Source: Eumeta japonica | Lineage: Eukaryota; Arthropoda; Insecta; Lepidoptera; Psychidae | DNA: 64,000 bases | Direction: 5' to 3' | Assembly (NCBI GenBank): GCA_005406025.1 | Contig: BGZK01000005.1 | Span: 1,364,001 to 1,428,000, forward strand | The notes under the pieces: model-generated | The model's database searches: none | The model's input: the letters and a program-made list of their open reading frames with translations, nothing else | Told to the model about the DNA's origin: nothing | Shown here: positions 12,677 through 24,880 of the stretch, piece by piece | Numbering within the stretch: position 1 is the first letter of the stretch | Layout of the letters: every line of letters starts with the position of its first letter | Translations under genes and position numbers: made by a program

Positions 12677-13269
12677 TATTTTAGCACTCTAATAGGTTAC
12701 TTTTTGATTTCTTTCATTAATTAAAAAACCAAAACAACCTATTAAATAGATTTTTGTCGAACTTTTCTGTCCGCTCAGCGCGTTATAAACGGATTTTCAT
12801 ACATTTTTTCCCCTCGCATATATTTTGTGTATGGGTGTACTTTCCGACCAAACGCGGTGTAATGTTTACATATTTTACATAAAAATTTACAGCTACGGTG
12901 TCAAATGAAGTGTAAAATAATATCCCCTAGCCTCGTCCAGACTGTCGTGAAAATTGTTATGGTTAATTTATTAATTCGCTACATAGAACAGCTTCCTATA
13001 TAAAGCTGCCGATGTGCAAAAGCTTCGATAACGCTTTTTCATGCCACATCTCGCACTATCACGCCACATCTTTCGCTCCGATGCCGAGAAGAAGCCTCGA
13101 GCGACTCTACGCGGTATGTAGCATTTTACGCTCGCCGCAACACTCCATTGTACAGCGTGAATCGATTTCCCCTTGCCTCAAGCTTATTTGCGGCCGAGAG
13201 CACGCTGTGTACAAGGCAGGCTATCGATTCTATTGCGGCTATATGCAATACGAATGTGGTTCAAGTGTG

Positions 13270-13271
<2 letters not shown>

Positions 13272-13327
<56 letters not shown>
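13272..13327. repeat. (TA)28 microsatellite
   Basis: Uninterrupted TA run of 56 bases, the longest pure microsatellite in the window. The open frame across it (+ 13012-13527, with an Ile-Tyr repeat) is an artefact of the dinucleotide run. Confidence 0.95.
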
Positions 13328-13331
<4 letters not shown>

Positions 13332-14511
13332 TTCTTGGAGACAAACTAAAAGGGTGCGAGCCACAAGAGAGTTGATCTTCACAGTCGTTCATGGACATTT
13401 GCAACTCCAAGGGAATCACAAGTTCGTTGCCGCCCTTTTAAAAAGGAGTAACCTCTTTTCTGGAAAATTCTGCTGTCATAGTCGATTAGGAATACCTTTC
13501 CAGATAATTTCAACGTTTAACTGTTAATTGTGCATGAAGCGTAAGGCGGTAGAACGGCAGCCAACGAGATGGTATTGATGGTACTTTCGGCCGGTGGAAC
13601 GGTGATGAAATTCAGCGGTAGGAATAAGGTTAAATATTCTTCAGAACTTCAAAGCCCTTAACGTTTGCGATAAAATACACATACACCACATCTCTTCGCA
13701 CTAGTCTGGTTCGTATGTGCCTATTTTTCAAACTCCGTTTCGCTTTCTCACAAAACCATCATCAAGTCGTTATACGATGCGTGATTGCGTGTAGAGTTTT
13801 CGAAAAAGTTGAAGTTCCACACAAAAAAAAAATTGCAAAATTTTAAACCAATTTATTAAAACAAGAAGACGTGGTTTTGCTTTTTGCTCAAAACCATAGT
13901 AGATATCGTAAATTAGAATAAAGGATTCTTAATGAGCAGAAAATTTCCTAGTTAAAGGGTCCCACATAAAATGCCCTGCAATTTATTTGTCGTTTTACCA
14001 CGTATTTGAAATTATTTACGTATACATCATGCGTAGACGATATCTGCCCTAATGCGTGCATGTGGACGTTTTAGGGAAATGTAATGTTAAGTACTCAAGT
14101 AATTCGATAGACAAGCCCTATTAAATTGCTAACGTACAAACAAACAAAAAAAAAGATTATTGTCAATTAAAATTTTCCGAGCCGCCCGTTTAGAGCTTAA
14201 TAAACTAGCCAACGATATCGTATAAAGAAAAATGTTAATTAGACGTGGAGGAACTTTAATTAACTTTATGTAAATTCTTATGAGAACGTGAGTATTAAAA
14301 TTGATTGAGCATTGAGATAAAAAATAACGACTTTTAATATTAAACAAAAAAAAAATCAAATTTTACACAAATAAATTATAAGCTCATTATTGATACTAAT
14401 TTCTAATTTGGATATAACGAAATAAAGACTACAAAATTAACGTAAGCACAGAACGTATTTCTAATATTGTCCAAACTTACATCATAACAACCACTATCGA
14501 TAAAAAGCGAA
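13328..14511. other. AT-rich noncoding stretch
   Basis: No gene, RNA or repeat recognised. Confidence 0.5.
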
Positions 14512-14660
14512 TTAACACGGGCCTGCGCGCCCAGAGCGGGCGGCCGCCCTCACCGCGCTTCAGCCTCACATTTCCGCCCGCCCAACTTCCGAGAGGGAAT
14601 GTGAGATTTTTCCCCGCTCGACACTCTTATTTACGACGCGCGCGCACGGCCCCTGATTCA
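14512..14660. other. Short GC-rich patch
   Basis: About 150 bases rich in GC and CpG, with 'GCGGGCGGCCGCCCTCACCG' near 14536 and 'GACGCGCGCGCACGG' near 14634, inside AT-rich DNA. No conserved frame is visible. It could be a promoter, an untranslated exon or a conserved noncoding element. It stands out from its surroundings, but its role is unknown. Confidence 0.4.
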
Positions 14661-14841
14661 AGAATACGGCGTAATAATGGTATGTTAGATCTGCTCCGGA
14701 GTCATTTCAGAACATAGTAGTGTCGCTAGAGGTGAAAATGTTGTGGTTAAATCTGACCTCTCATGGCAAGTTTCGTCTCTATCTTGTCGACGCACTGCCT
14801 TTTTCGTTATCGTTTCTTTGCTGTTTGCATGGTGAGTGCTA

Positions 14842-14846
<5 letters not shown>

Positions 14847-14880
<34 letters not shown>
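14847..14880. repeat. (GT)17 microsatellite
   Basis: Pure GT run of 34 bases. Short open frames on both strands here are by-products of the run. Confidence 0.95.
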
Positions 14881-14885
<5 letters not shown>

Positions 14886-17884
14886 TCTCAATAAGACTAC
14901 AAATTACTGAAAAATCAGAAGAATTGTTTTTCAGAGATATTGCTCGGTGTTAACTTGAAGCATATACAGAAACTCATATATATATATTTAAAAGTATATA
15001 GTTTTATCTCTATATATTCACAATTTTAAATGTAAAGCAAAGAAATTGAAGGCTTATTTGCAAACATATTTAGTATGAGGTTCATAAACATTTTTCAGGA
15101 AATCAAAACTTGTGACACACATGAAAAGATATACAATTAATGTATTTTACTTTTTGCATTCTATAAACTGTATGTCTGTTCAATATTTCGCTTAATTATG
15201 AAGCTTTTATTCAATACAATATTATATATAATATTAAATAATATATTGTATACAATATTAAATAAAGTATTGTATGCCATATATTATTTAAGAAAAACTT
15301 CTCAATTAGGCGACACTGTTTCTGCCAATCTTTTTTCAGCTTCAATATTTTAGGTTTTTCATATTTGTACACCTACTCAATTTTGGAAAAATATTATGTA
15401 CTCAATAACATCGTGATGTGACATGAAATGCCAACATTTTAAGCAGTTCGATATGATATAACTCACAAATTTAAACTACAAGTGAGTTGACGCTCAATAT
15501 TTCAAGAAATATCAATATAAAAATCTAGGCTATTAGTTTTAAAAGATTTTCTTTATAAGGAAAATCGATTGCCTTCAAATTTTTCATTAACAATTTTTCC
15601 ATAAAGTTGGTCTTTTCTGAGATAACATCGGAATAAATGAACGTATAAAAAACAACTTTAGCGATCGGTATTAATTCACCGGGGTATGTTACATTTTCGT
15701 CGCGACAGACACTTTCATAGAAAATTTAAGTAAATCACAACCTCAGATGATGCGATTAAAAAAATTAATTTCATACGTGTATTTTTGATCGGAAATCTTT
15801 TCATGCTATAATGAAAGTACTAAATAATTAATATTAAGGGATGTATATTTTAAGGAATTTTTTTGACATGTATAATAAAATTATAAGTCGGGAGTAGAAA
15901 AGAAAGTTGAATAAAGAACCGCACTAGTGTTGCATCCGCAAACATCATTTAAATAAATGCTTATTATGAAAACCAAAAAAAACTAAAATAAATAAAAGTA
16001 TCTAGGGCTCCGATTACGAAACGTCCAACAGGGCGCGAAACATTTTCTTATTGATACTGAAATAAATTAAGATTAAAATATGTATTTGTACATAAATACA
16101 ATTTTAATGTCAAAGGATATTTCGCTGGACCAAAAAATACCTATGAACTCTTACAATGATCACATCCTAGATATAGAATACGCAACAAAACCTTTAATGG
16201 TGGCGTTCATTCGCCATATTTGAGTAATTCAATTATTTAAAAAAAAATTAACTGAATCCGATATTCACCTGAAAACTATAATAAATTCATCATGGCAACA
16301 CCGGTAAAGGGCAAATATAAAAAGTTACTGTTACCCACGCGGCGAGTACAATTACATGAGCCGACGCGGCGTGGGCGCCAGTGATCGGTGGGCGATTTCA
16401 TTGGTGAAATGACTTTGAACTCTGTTCTCAGATTGCTTTATTATTAGAGGGTTTCTTTAATTATTGCCGACTTAGAGGAACGAAGGATAAAAAATTTATT
16501 TTTATGCTTTTTATATTCGTAAATTAATATATGTATATGACTTCCTTGAGTCGAATAATTCTTGAAAAATATGCTGTGAAAAAAATATAACCTACCAGTT
16601 TTGTCAGTCATCAATAACATATAATGTTCTCAATGTTCCCAGGAACATTATCCTGATTAAATGCGAATGTTCCTCACACATAGTATGACTCTGAGGATGA
16701 CCAATGTCGCGTTCACACGCGCGAATCTTTATCATTACACAAACTCCAATTATTTTGAAGTGAAGAAGCTTCATTAAATTTTAATATTTAGTATGTATTA
16801 TACTGAATTATAAATTTTTGTGTAAAATATACATATTATATAAGAAATTTTAACTCTAACAGTTTTAATGAAAATTTCCTATACTTCCCCATGAGAATAA
16901 GTTTTATTTAACGTCACAATTTCAAGCGAAATAGCTAGAAGCAAGGATCGGTTAATTCAACTAAAAATAATTGTACGGATCAACTGTCTGCCTTTTATAT
17001 ATCACGATCGTGTTTTGTACCGACAAACCGGAAGATTTTATGTGCCTTTCTAGATTTGGAAAAAGTTAAGTAAAACGCGGTCGTAAAGTTTCCAACAGAG
17101 TTTATAAATTAAAAATTCTTTACCTAGAACATTTTCGTTCGTGAATAATGTAATATACTTGAGAAAAATCTGATTTCTTAAAATCAATTTGATCTAAGTG
17201 GAGCCTCTAGACATGACATCTAGCACAGTTTCTTGTTGAAATCTCCCAAATAGGTAGTTAAGGCCGTGATGCGGTAAGTTCAGTGAATCAAAAGTTTGTT
17301 ACAAGTTAATCGCATAATTGTACCTGGGAAAACCAAAAAACCACAACCCTAGAATACAACATAACTATTTTTTTATCCTTGGAGGCGCGATTTTCAGACG
17401 TAACGTTAAAATAGTCTACAAGCCATGCTACGTATTCAATTACAATTTAAACGGGATTATATCAAACAAAACACGAAATATCTGCTCAGCGAGATTCAAC
17501 AACTCAATTACATTTTCAATAGAATGCGCACCAGTGGGGGATTTATATTTTTTATGAGTGTAGGCCACTTTATTTCCGCCGCCCCATGTACTTTTCTAAA
17601 ATAATAATTTCCCGAAATGTACCGCCCCTAGGACGCTGCCGCCCCTAGGCCGCGGCCTACACAGCCTATTGACAAATCCAGGACTGATGCGCACAGTGTT
17701 ACAACAAAACAGACAATACAGACAATGACGGTTAGCCTGAGGACCTTCTCGAATTTGCAAGCTTTCAATTAAATCTACAGCATTCAAAAATATGCTTCTC
17801 CATTAAGCGACATCTGGTGGCGAATTAGAGAAATGTTCGTAACGTTTCTTGAATCACGATATACTCAATATTATTTCTGTAGAC
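14881..17884. other. AT-rich noncoding stretch
   Basis: No gene recognised. Two small features are visible: a partly palindromic AT block at about 15215-15290, built on 'TACAATATTA' and 'AATATTGTA' words, and nested inverted repeats at 16621-16653 with ATAATGTTC / GAACATTAT arms around AATGTTCCC / AGGAACATT. Neither has an assigned function. Confidence 0.5.
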
Positions 17885-18110
17885 TAGCTTTTGTCCACAA
17901 CTTCGTTCACGCGAACTACAGACTTGATTGATTTTAAGTTGGAACCAAGCGCTACAAAATTTTTAAAATCTCACCAAAAACCGTTCAGTAGTTTTAAAAT
18001 ATGGCGCAGAGTAACTAAGTTGGAATATGTATTCCAACTAACATTGTTTTGCGTTTCGATCTCCCTAAATAGTTTAATCCCGAATAGTTTTTTTGAAACA
18101 GTTCTAATGT
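17885..18110 (-). mobile_element. Lep1/Helitron-like fragment
   Basis: Begins ACTAGCTTTTGTCCACAACT and continues with 'TCGTTCACGCG' and 'CCGTTCAGTAGTTTT'. This is the reversed order of the end and middle of the Lep1-type repeat common in Lepidoptera (GCTAGT 3' end, 'CTACTGAACCGATTT' motif). The copy is diverged and incomplete. Confidence 0.6.
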
Positions 18111-20479
18111 AGTCATTGGTCTTCTACAGTTATATAATAAAAAAATAGATAAATAGAATGGATTTTTTTAGAAGCTATAAAATCATAATTGGTTTTTTGA
18201 AGTGAAACTTCTATAGAATCGTTGTGATTTCAAACCGGATGCAACGGAAAAAACGACATGTAAGAGACATTAATACAAAAATGTGTAGGATGAAGCCGGC
18301 AAATAATGAGACAGAAATATACATACTATTTCTTATTTCTGCCATGCTTCGTAGCATCCCCACTCCCGTCTTCTAAGCATAGTCGGCTGTAATTAGTAAG
18401 CCAGAGCGAGAGAGCCAATGTCGGTGTGTATGTATATTGCACACTGTTTAATACTTGCTTGTATTTGAGCATTTAACGTGTATTAGTATATGTGAAAAGT
18501 ACGTGAGCTAATACTATTGTGCACTGTATGCGGCTGCGTATTACAGCTTTTTAGTAAGAAGTCAGCGTGGTGTGTTATTATTTAACAGTGTTTGTGAGTA
18601 TCTTTATACCTTGTGCTAAATAATAAATTTTATAAAATTCCGAAAACTAATACCGAAATGTGTCGTCAATATCGACGCAAAAAAAAATGAAAATAAAATT
18701 AAAATTAAATAACATACATTAAATAAAATATAAAATATCTTTTAAAATTAATCAAAATACTTTCATTTTTACCCTTGTTATATATATTCATATCATTCTT
18801 TTGTCGATTTACTGAAGTTTCACTTCTATCGTGTGTGAAACGTACACACTGTATTTTTTTTTTCTTTTTATTCGAAGTTCAATAGTCTCGCGAAAAGTGA
18901 GAGCTATAAATTATTGTACTGCTAAATCCTATTTTTCCTTATTCTTCTAGAAATAGCGCTTCCAGTAGATAATCCACAAAAGATTCTACCTGTGCCGTTT
19001 TCCCAGAAAATATAAACACATTCATGTAAATAACTTTGTTAGGAATCCGTTGACTCCTTTTTGATATAAAAGCTCTTTAGTAGAATATTTACAGTCAATT
19101 GATAATACCTACCAGGAATCGACGAAATAACTAAAAAAGTACCAATTTTTCATCCATTTTTCAAGATTTTTGATCGTGACAAAACGTTTTTGTTCACTCT
19201 GCTCCGTATTCAATGTTAATACAAGTTCATATTTCACAAAACTACAATATAATTACAAGCATGCTTTTATTTACAGTAATAATATGTTTTTTATTAGAGA
19301 TTCTAAATAGAGATATAGTTTTATTTCCTAGTTACATTGTACTTGAATACTCGAGTATTGTACATGAGTATTGGCGAAAAACTGCGCTTCTCAACAAAAG
19401 GACACAAGTGCTATGAACATGCGCTCTTTTGTTGCTACACTTTAATTTATACTAGCTTCTGAGTAATAGTCGCCATACCTACTTGTTTCTCTAGCTAAAG
19501 GCGGCTAGAGTTCTTATAACTATTCTATGCAGGAACCATGGAAAAAGTGTAAGAACGTACTTTTTTCATCTGTAGTGCATTTCTTTGTAATAATGACTTC
19601 AGAATCCCATAATAAGCATGTTCCGACATGTTTTTGACCAGTTTTTTTTTAATTATTTGAATTTAAATTTTTCTTAAATTACCACTCGTATATAAGGCAA
19701 TTATTCCTCAAGAAGAACCAGCAAAAAGCATGAGGATACCTCTTTTCGAACCTAATTTATATATAAATACATTCATATATAAAACTATTACAAGAAAAAC
19801 AAACCTATAGGAGCTCTTTATGTAAATTTATCCTCTAAATTCAGATATTGTGCAATACCTACCCTTTTATGAAAAGTGTTTGCTGAATAAGAACTCTAAA
19901 TTTATATAGGGGTAAATTTTGTATATCTTATTGAATATGCGCACATAGAACCCCCTAAATGAATTCGTGATTCAATGTAGTCGACTAATATGTAAACACA
20001 GTTTATTTTTATTTCTGATATTCAAATTATGTTTATCATTATTTTTATTAAAAAAAGCCTAGATTTTTTTTCTTACGTATATTAAATATTGGTAAATAAA
20101 CTGTAATGCCGCAGATAAAATTTCAATTTCATTATATTTATTTCTAAGAGAAACATGAGGTCCCAACTCGTAAATTGCGCTGATGGTCCGTTATTTAAAA
20201 AACGAAAATTCTGTGAATATCCGCAGCATGTCCCCAAAGCGAGATGACATCAAGATATGGACATACGTAAAATAAACCGATCTGGTGGTTTCGATATCGA
20301 ACAAATTTCTTATCTTCTGAATTGCACATTAAGTTTATTATCTCAAGTAACATCGAGAATAACAGTAGTATCAACAAGTTCTAATTCCTTGTTTCTTACT
20401 AGAATAGTATAGATCCATTTTTCACGTACAGAAGTAAAAATTTCACTTAATTTGTTTTCTTCCTATTAAGAACCAAATT
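18111..20479. other. AT-rich noncoding stretch
   Basis: No gene recognised. A 14-bp perfect palindrome, AATACTCGAGTATT, lies at 19346-19359. Confidence 0.5.
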
Positions 20480-22070
20480 ATTTACAGTAAACCATTTTTC
20501 AATTTTGGAGATAGCAATGTTCACATTATCATAATCGAGTGCATGTCTTTTAACTTTTAATAATAAGGAGGTATCATCTGTAAACAATACCTACTATCTC
20601 ATACTTAACAAGGCTAGGTGAGTCATTAATATAAATTAAAAACAGAAACGGAAGAAGGATCGATCCCTGTGGCACCCCCCCATGCGGATCACAGATCCAG
20701 ACGATTTTATACCATTGACATCGATCCTCTGAATCCTATTCGTCAAATATGATTTCAGAAGGTCAAGTTCACGGCTCGTAACTCTATAATTATGTAGCTT
20801 TGTGATCAATGTTTTATGATTTTCATAGTCAAACGCCTTGGGGAGATCGTAAAATACTTCTATCACATTCTACGAACCCTCCCAGGCTTCAAACTTTTTT
20901 TCAACTAGCTCAACACCGGCATCGATAGTTGAAGGACCTAGAGTAAAACCGACCTGTTTTTGAGCATTAAATTATTACTATAAAAATATAGTAGAAGTTT
21001 TTTAAAAATTTTCTTAATGTCGGCAGTACAGGTATAGGCCCAAAATTACTGAGATTCCACTTACTACCGCCTCTGAATATGAGAACAACTTTACTTTCTT
21101 TCATTAGACCAAGAAACATACCATCATCCAAACATTTATTAAAGACAAGCACCAAATGCGGTGTAATACAATAAATAATGGAGTTTACAATTTTAAGTGA
21201 CAGACCATGGAGATCAGCACTCTTTTTCATATTCAAGGGCTTAAATACCTCAATTGTTTTTCAAATTCACATACTTTAATTCTAAATTAATGTTAATAGG
21301 CGGAATGTTTTCCCTCGATAAGGATTCGGCAAGAGCGGGAGATGAATTGAGAGATTTGGTAGTCGAAATTGGAAAGTCAGTAAAAAATATTTCAATAATA
21401 TACAACTTGCTTCGACAAGTTGTATATTATTTTAGAATTTTATCAATTTATCTTAAGTTGCAAGCCAAGATCGCGAACTTCAATTTTATAAATTTCATTC
21501 TTTTCAACACTTCAAGTTGCTTTCATTAAATTTCTGCTATTCTTTATTTTACTGTCGATACAATTCGGTTTAGTCGCGATACAAGCACGTTTAAAAGTTT
21601 TTGAGTAGTTTCTAACATATTCAGCAAATCTCTCGCTTTTATTACATGTCCTATCGTCTTAAAGGTCTTACATTCTTTTTTAATTTTGTGTATTTCCACT
21701 GTTGTCCAATCATTAAACAATAATGACTCATTTAGTTTAATAATTCCTGTTTAAAAAATATCCTTATTTATTACATGAATACCCACCAAAATTGTAACAG
21801 CATTGTTGTTTCAAATTCCATAATATATTTTGTTAATTCTACCAACCGTTTTCATTCACTGGAATGCATTTTATAACTTTTTTAGATTTACTCTAACCGG
21901 TAGTTTAAAAAACGCTAATTGACCACAGTGGTTTGATTTTAAATTATTGATAGTATATTTGTCAAGTGGTTCGACATTTGTATAAATATTACCAAGATAC
22001 GTTTTAGAGACAGATGTGATTTTTGTAGGCTCCAAAGAGGTTTTACATATTGTAATACCCAAATAACTCC
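20480..22070 (-). pseudogene. Degenerate CR1-like LINE (ORF2 with reverse transcriptase)
   Basis: Read on the minus strand from right to left, three blocks align in the order expected of a CR1-like LINE ORF2. A 63-codon piece (21871-22062) may lie upstream of the reverse transcriptase. Then comes a piece with the 'KESKVVLIF(R)GGS' and 'NFGPIPVLPTL' boxes (20967-21236; SNFRPISVL-like). Then come the fingers/palm segments 'DLPKAFD' and 'LLKSYLTNR' (20636-20866). A frameshift destroys the PQGS box. The catalytic box reads FTDD (20570-20584) where FADD or YADD is usual, followed by a 'WFTVNN' segment at 20470-20500. Stops, frameshifts and the altered catalytic box show it is dead. Confidence 0.85.
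21394..21431. repeat. Perfect 16-bp hairpin with CTTCGA loop
   Basis: Arms AATAATATACAACTTG (21394-21409) and its exact reverse complement (21416-21431) flank a 6-base loop containing TTCG. It lies inside the LINE remnant. Whether it is transcribed is unknown. Confidence 0.8.
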
Positions 22071-22919
22071 AGATTTTCTTCAGAAATTCTGAAGAAGAAG
22101 AAGTTTACATTAAAGTCTTCACATATTACGCTCCCGAATAGAAGCTGAAGGTCATTGAAAATTGTTGCGGCCCTATTGTGAAGCTAACCCTCTATTTTGT
22201 ATATTGAATTTCCAATACCATCGCTAGCAAAACGAATAACTCGCTCAACTCAAATACAAATGTATTATCATTTTCGGCAACACCGATCTATGTGACCACC
22301 AGAACCTAGAGATGCCTAACTGTACCCCCGCAGCTAACCGCGATTCGCCTAATGAAAGGAAATCGGAGAATGCAACTACCATTCTCCTAGCAACAACAAC
22401 TTCATATCAATATTGGGACCTAACATCCAATCTAAAATAAACGTTTAGATATAATTAAGCTTAAAGCGTTCTACAAATTATAAAGTAGCACCCGCTATTC
22501 AAGTGAACTGCAATGAATAAATACCGTAACTTCGTTGTAACGACGAAAATGGACCAGGCAGGCGAGAACGCAGAGTCTACATCGATTCTGTTAAAAGTGC
22601 ACTCGACTATCAGCCCCATGTACCCGCTGCTCAGCCATAAATTCTAGGTGTCCTCACACTTGGACTCGGGCCTTTATGGATACTTTATGATGCTTTTATT
22701 CGCTCGGTACAATGCTATTATTTAGATTAAAAAAAATCTCATGCACATAAGTTTACTTCCAATCCCATCGATGTACAGCGTTTGTAAAAAAATATTTACT
22801 TTATAAATTTATTCCGTTCTACTTTTAATTGATTCTCAAAGAAGAAGGAGGCTTTACACCATCTGCAAAAAAATAGTAATAAAAATTAAAAAATATTTAA
22901 ATAATATTTCGTAGGTCAA
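22071..22919. other. Noncoding stretch
   Basis: Nothing recognised apart from a small perfect inverted repeat, TTCTTCAGAA / TTCTGAAGAA, at about 22077-22097. Confidence 0.45.
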
Positions 22920-23180
22920 TGGGAAGTAGGCTGTAGGTTTGATTTACTTGCCAGTTTCAAAAAATACTTGTAAGGCATCGTATTTTTTAATTACGTTGAC
23001 TTAGAAGCTTGATTTTATTACAGCTTCGAGGGAACCACATGCACAAGTATTTGGTTTTAATTTTAATGCAATACCTCCACGCGTGCCTGAGGGAGAGTCT
23101 TGAGAGACAGACGGACAACGAAGCGATCCTATCAGGGGTCAGTTTTCTTTTATACGTATGGAACCCTATAAAATATCCAA
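22920..23180 (+). repeat. Lepidopteran interspersed repeat (GACAGACGGACAACG family), copy 2
   Basis: Carries 'GAGAGACAGACGGACAACGA', 'AGCGATCCTATCAGGGGTC' and 'TATGGAACCCTATAAAA', in the same order as the copy at 7515-7810. The upstream part is poorly conserved. Confidence 0.55.
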
Positions 23181-24352
23181 AACTGTCCAGTTGACTGAAT
23201 ATCTTTATTAACTATTGATAAGGCGGTTAGTCTTTATTAGATTCTGTACTTTATAAGAACAAACGTATGTTGAAGTAGGGAAGTCGCTTTGGTTTAACGA
23301 AATAAACAAGCGTTTTGATTGCTATAAATTCTGAGAAATATCATTTAATAGTGTCAACTTTGGGAGTTATAGTTTTTTTTATATATAATATTAAGTCGAA
23401 TCGCCTTAATAATAAAAATTAATATTTTGTAAAAATAATCGTTCTACATTGATTTCTCAGGTATCTAAACATAAAATTTTGATTTAAACACGGTTAACAA
23501 ATTATCGATAATAAACTGTACATTTTGTCGAGAATTCAATAGTGCTTACAATGCAAGATCTTTAAAAAAAATAAGCTTTTACTTACGAAGACCCATGGAC
23601 CTGCTACTAACTTTTATCAAATATATATTCATAAGGAACCCTAATTATTACAAACCCCATTTCGCTCTAGGCCAGTTTTTATATGCAGTCGTTTCCCTTT
23701 TTGTCCATTTTATATATTAACCGTTGATGGTCTTATAAATGGAGCATAAAGGTATTTCCGATAAATTATTACACAGATAACAGCCCAAATTGCCCAATCA
23801 TTTTTCAATTACTGTCCATTCCGTGTATCCAGTTCTATTCTTGGCTATACGGCTGCTTTCGCTTCAATTATGATACCTGCGATTAATCGCCATTTCCCGG
23901 AGCGACCTGTACAATAATGGATAATTATTCGAGGCTTTTTGCTATCCGAATTCGCTCCACGCCAAACGGCCTTCTTCGGTATGACAGGGCTAAAGGGATT
24001 TACCAAATATTGGGGGTCGGTGCGAAAATAAATGCTGTGCTAAATTTTCACCTCTTAATTTTGTTTGAAATTGCGCAGTTTTGAGAAGATATTAATTTAC
24101 AAACTTTAAAACTAAACCATTCAATGATTTCGCTTCATCGCTTATCTGCTGACGGCTTTAATGATTGTTTTCATTTGATCCGTTCTTATAAAAAAAAAAA
24201 ACTTAATTAAATTCGTTATAATTTTGTTATAATTAAATAACAAGATCTTTTGTCATAGTGTCTTTTCGTGTCTATTTTTATAACAACCCTTCAGACGCTT
24301 CACGATGTAGTTTTTTTTTTTATAAAATGCAATCAGGACAAGCGCACACGGT
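23181..24352. other. AT-rich noncoding stretch
   Basis: No gene or repeat recognised. Confidence 0.5.
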
Positions 24353-24460
24353 TATGTATAATACATCGTGTATGTATAATACATCTTGTATGTATAATAC
24401 ATCGTGTATATATAATACATCATGCATGTATAATAAATTGTGTATGTATAACACAAATGT
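24353..24460. repeat. 18-bp minisatellite, six units
   Basis: Six head-to-tail units of consensus TATGTATAATACATCGTG. Units 1-4 are nearly identical and units 5-6 decay. Because 18 is a multiple of three, two + strand frames stay open across it (one reads a repeated MYNTSC hexapeptide). I treat these as by-products: the flanks show no coding features. Confidence 0.9.
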
Positions 24461-24765
24461 CGTTCCTTACGCAGCTTCATGGGTGTTGATGTAGAAAACT
24501 GGACAGGTAGACAAACATACCTTAAACTCAAAATACTTAACTACGCGAATTAAACGGAAAGGCTCCTCTAATTTTCATTTTAATTCGTGTCGGATTGCTA
24601 TTTCTATTTAAAAAAATATATAACTTAAAAACATAACGTCATAAATAGGAAAGGTCAAAAACTGAGAAACAAATCCTTTACAAACATTGATTTCAAAACT
24701 CATATTAACGGACAATAGGCAAATACGGTCGGGGGTTGTTTTTGTATATATAAATAAAACTAGCT

Positions 24766-24880
24766 TTCAATCACGACTTCGCCTGTGTCACAAAACGAGA
24801 TTACGACTTTAACAAATGATTTCCGGTTCTAATGAGCTATAGTACGCTATAAAAATTGGATTATAAAGCTGTTCTCCCTA
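24766..24880 (-). mobile_element. Lep1/Helitron-like end fragment
   Basis: Starts AACTAGCTTTCAATCACGAC followed by TTCGCCTGTGTCAC, a diverged form of the ACTAGCTTTTGCCCGCGACT end typical of lepidopteran Lep1-like repeats. Only the terminal part is recognisable. Confidence 0.45.

Noticed and set aside
13012..13527. 171-codon + frame with an Ile-Tyr repeat
   Set aside because: It is kept open by the (TA)28 microsatellite.
16621..16653. Heat-shock or STAT-like site in nested inverted repeats
   Set aside because: The TTCCCAGGAA word is short enough to occur by chance, and no gene lies nearby.
24353..24460. CRISPR-like array
   Set aside because: Units are head-to-tail with no spacers, and the genome is eukaryotic.
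24258..24494. Repeated Cys-containing peptide (MYNTSC) as a secreted toxin-like or structural protein
   Set aside because: It is produced by an 18-bp minisatellite; a second frame is open as well, and there is no signal peptide or exon structure.
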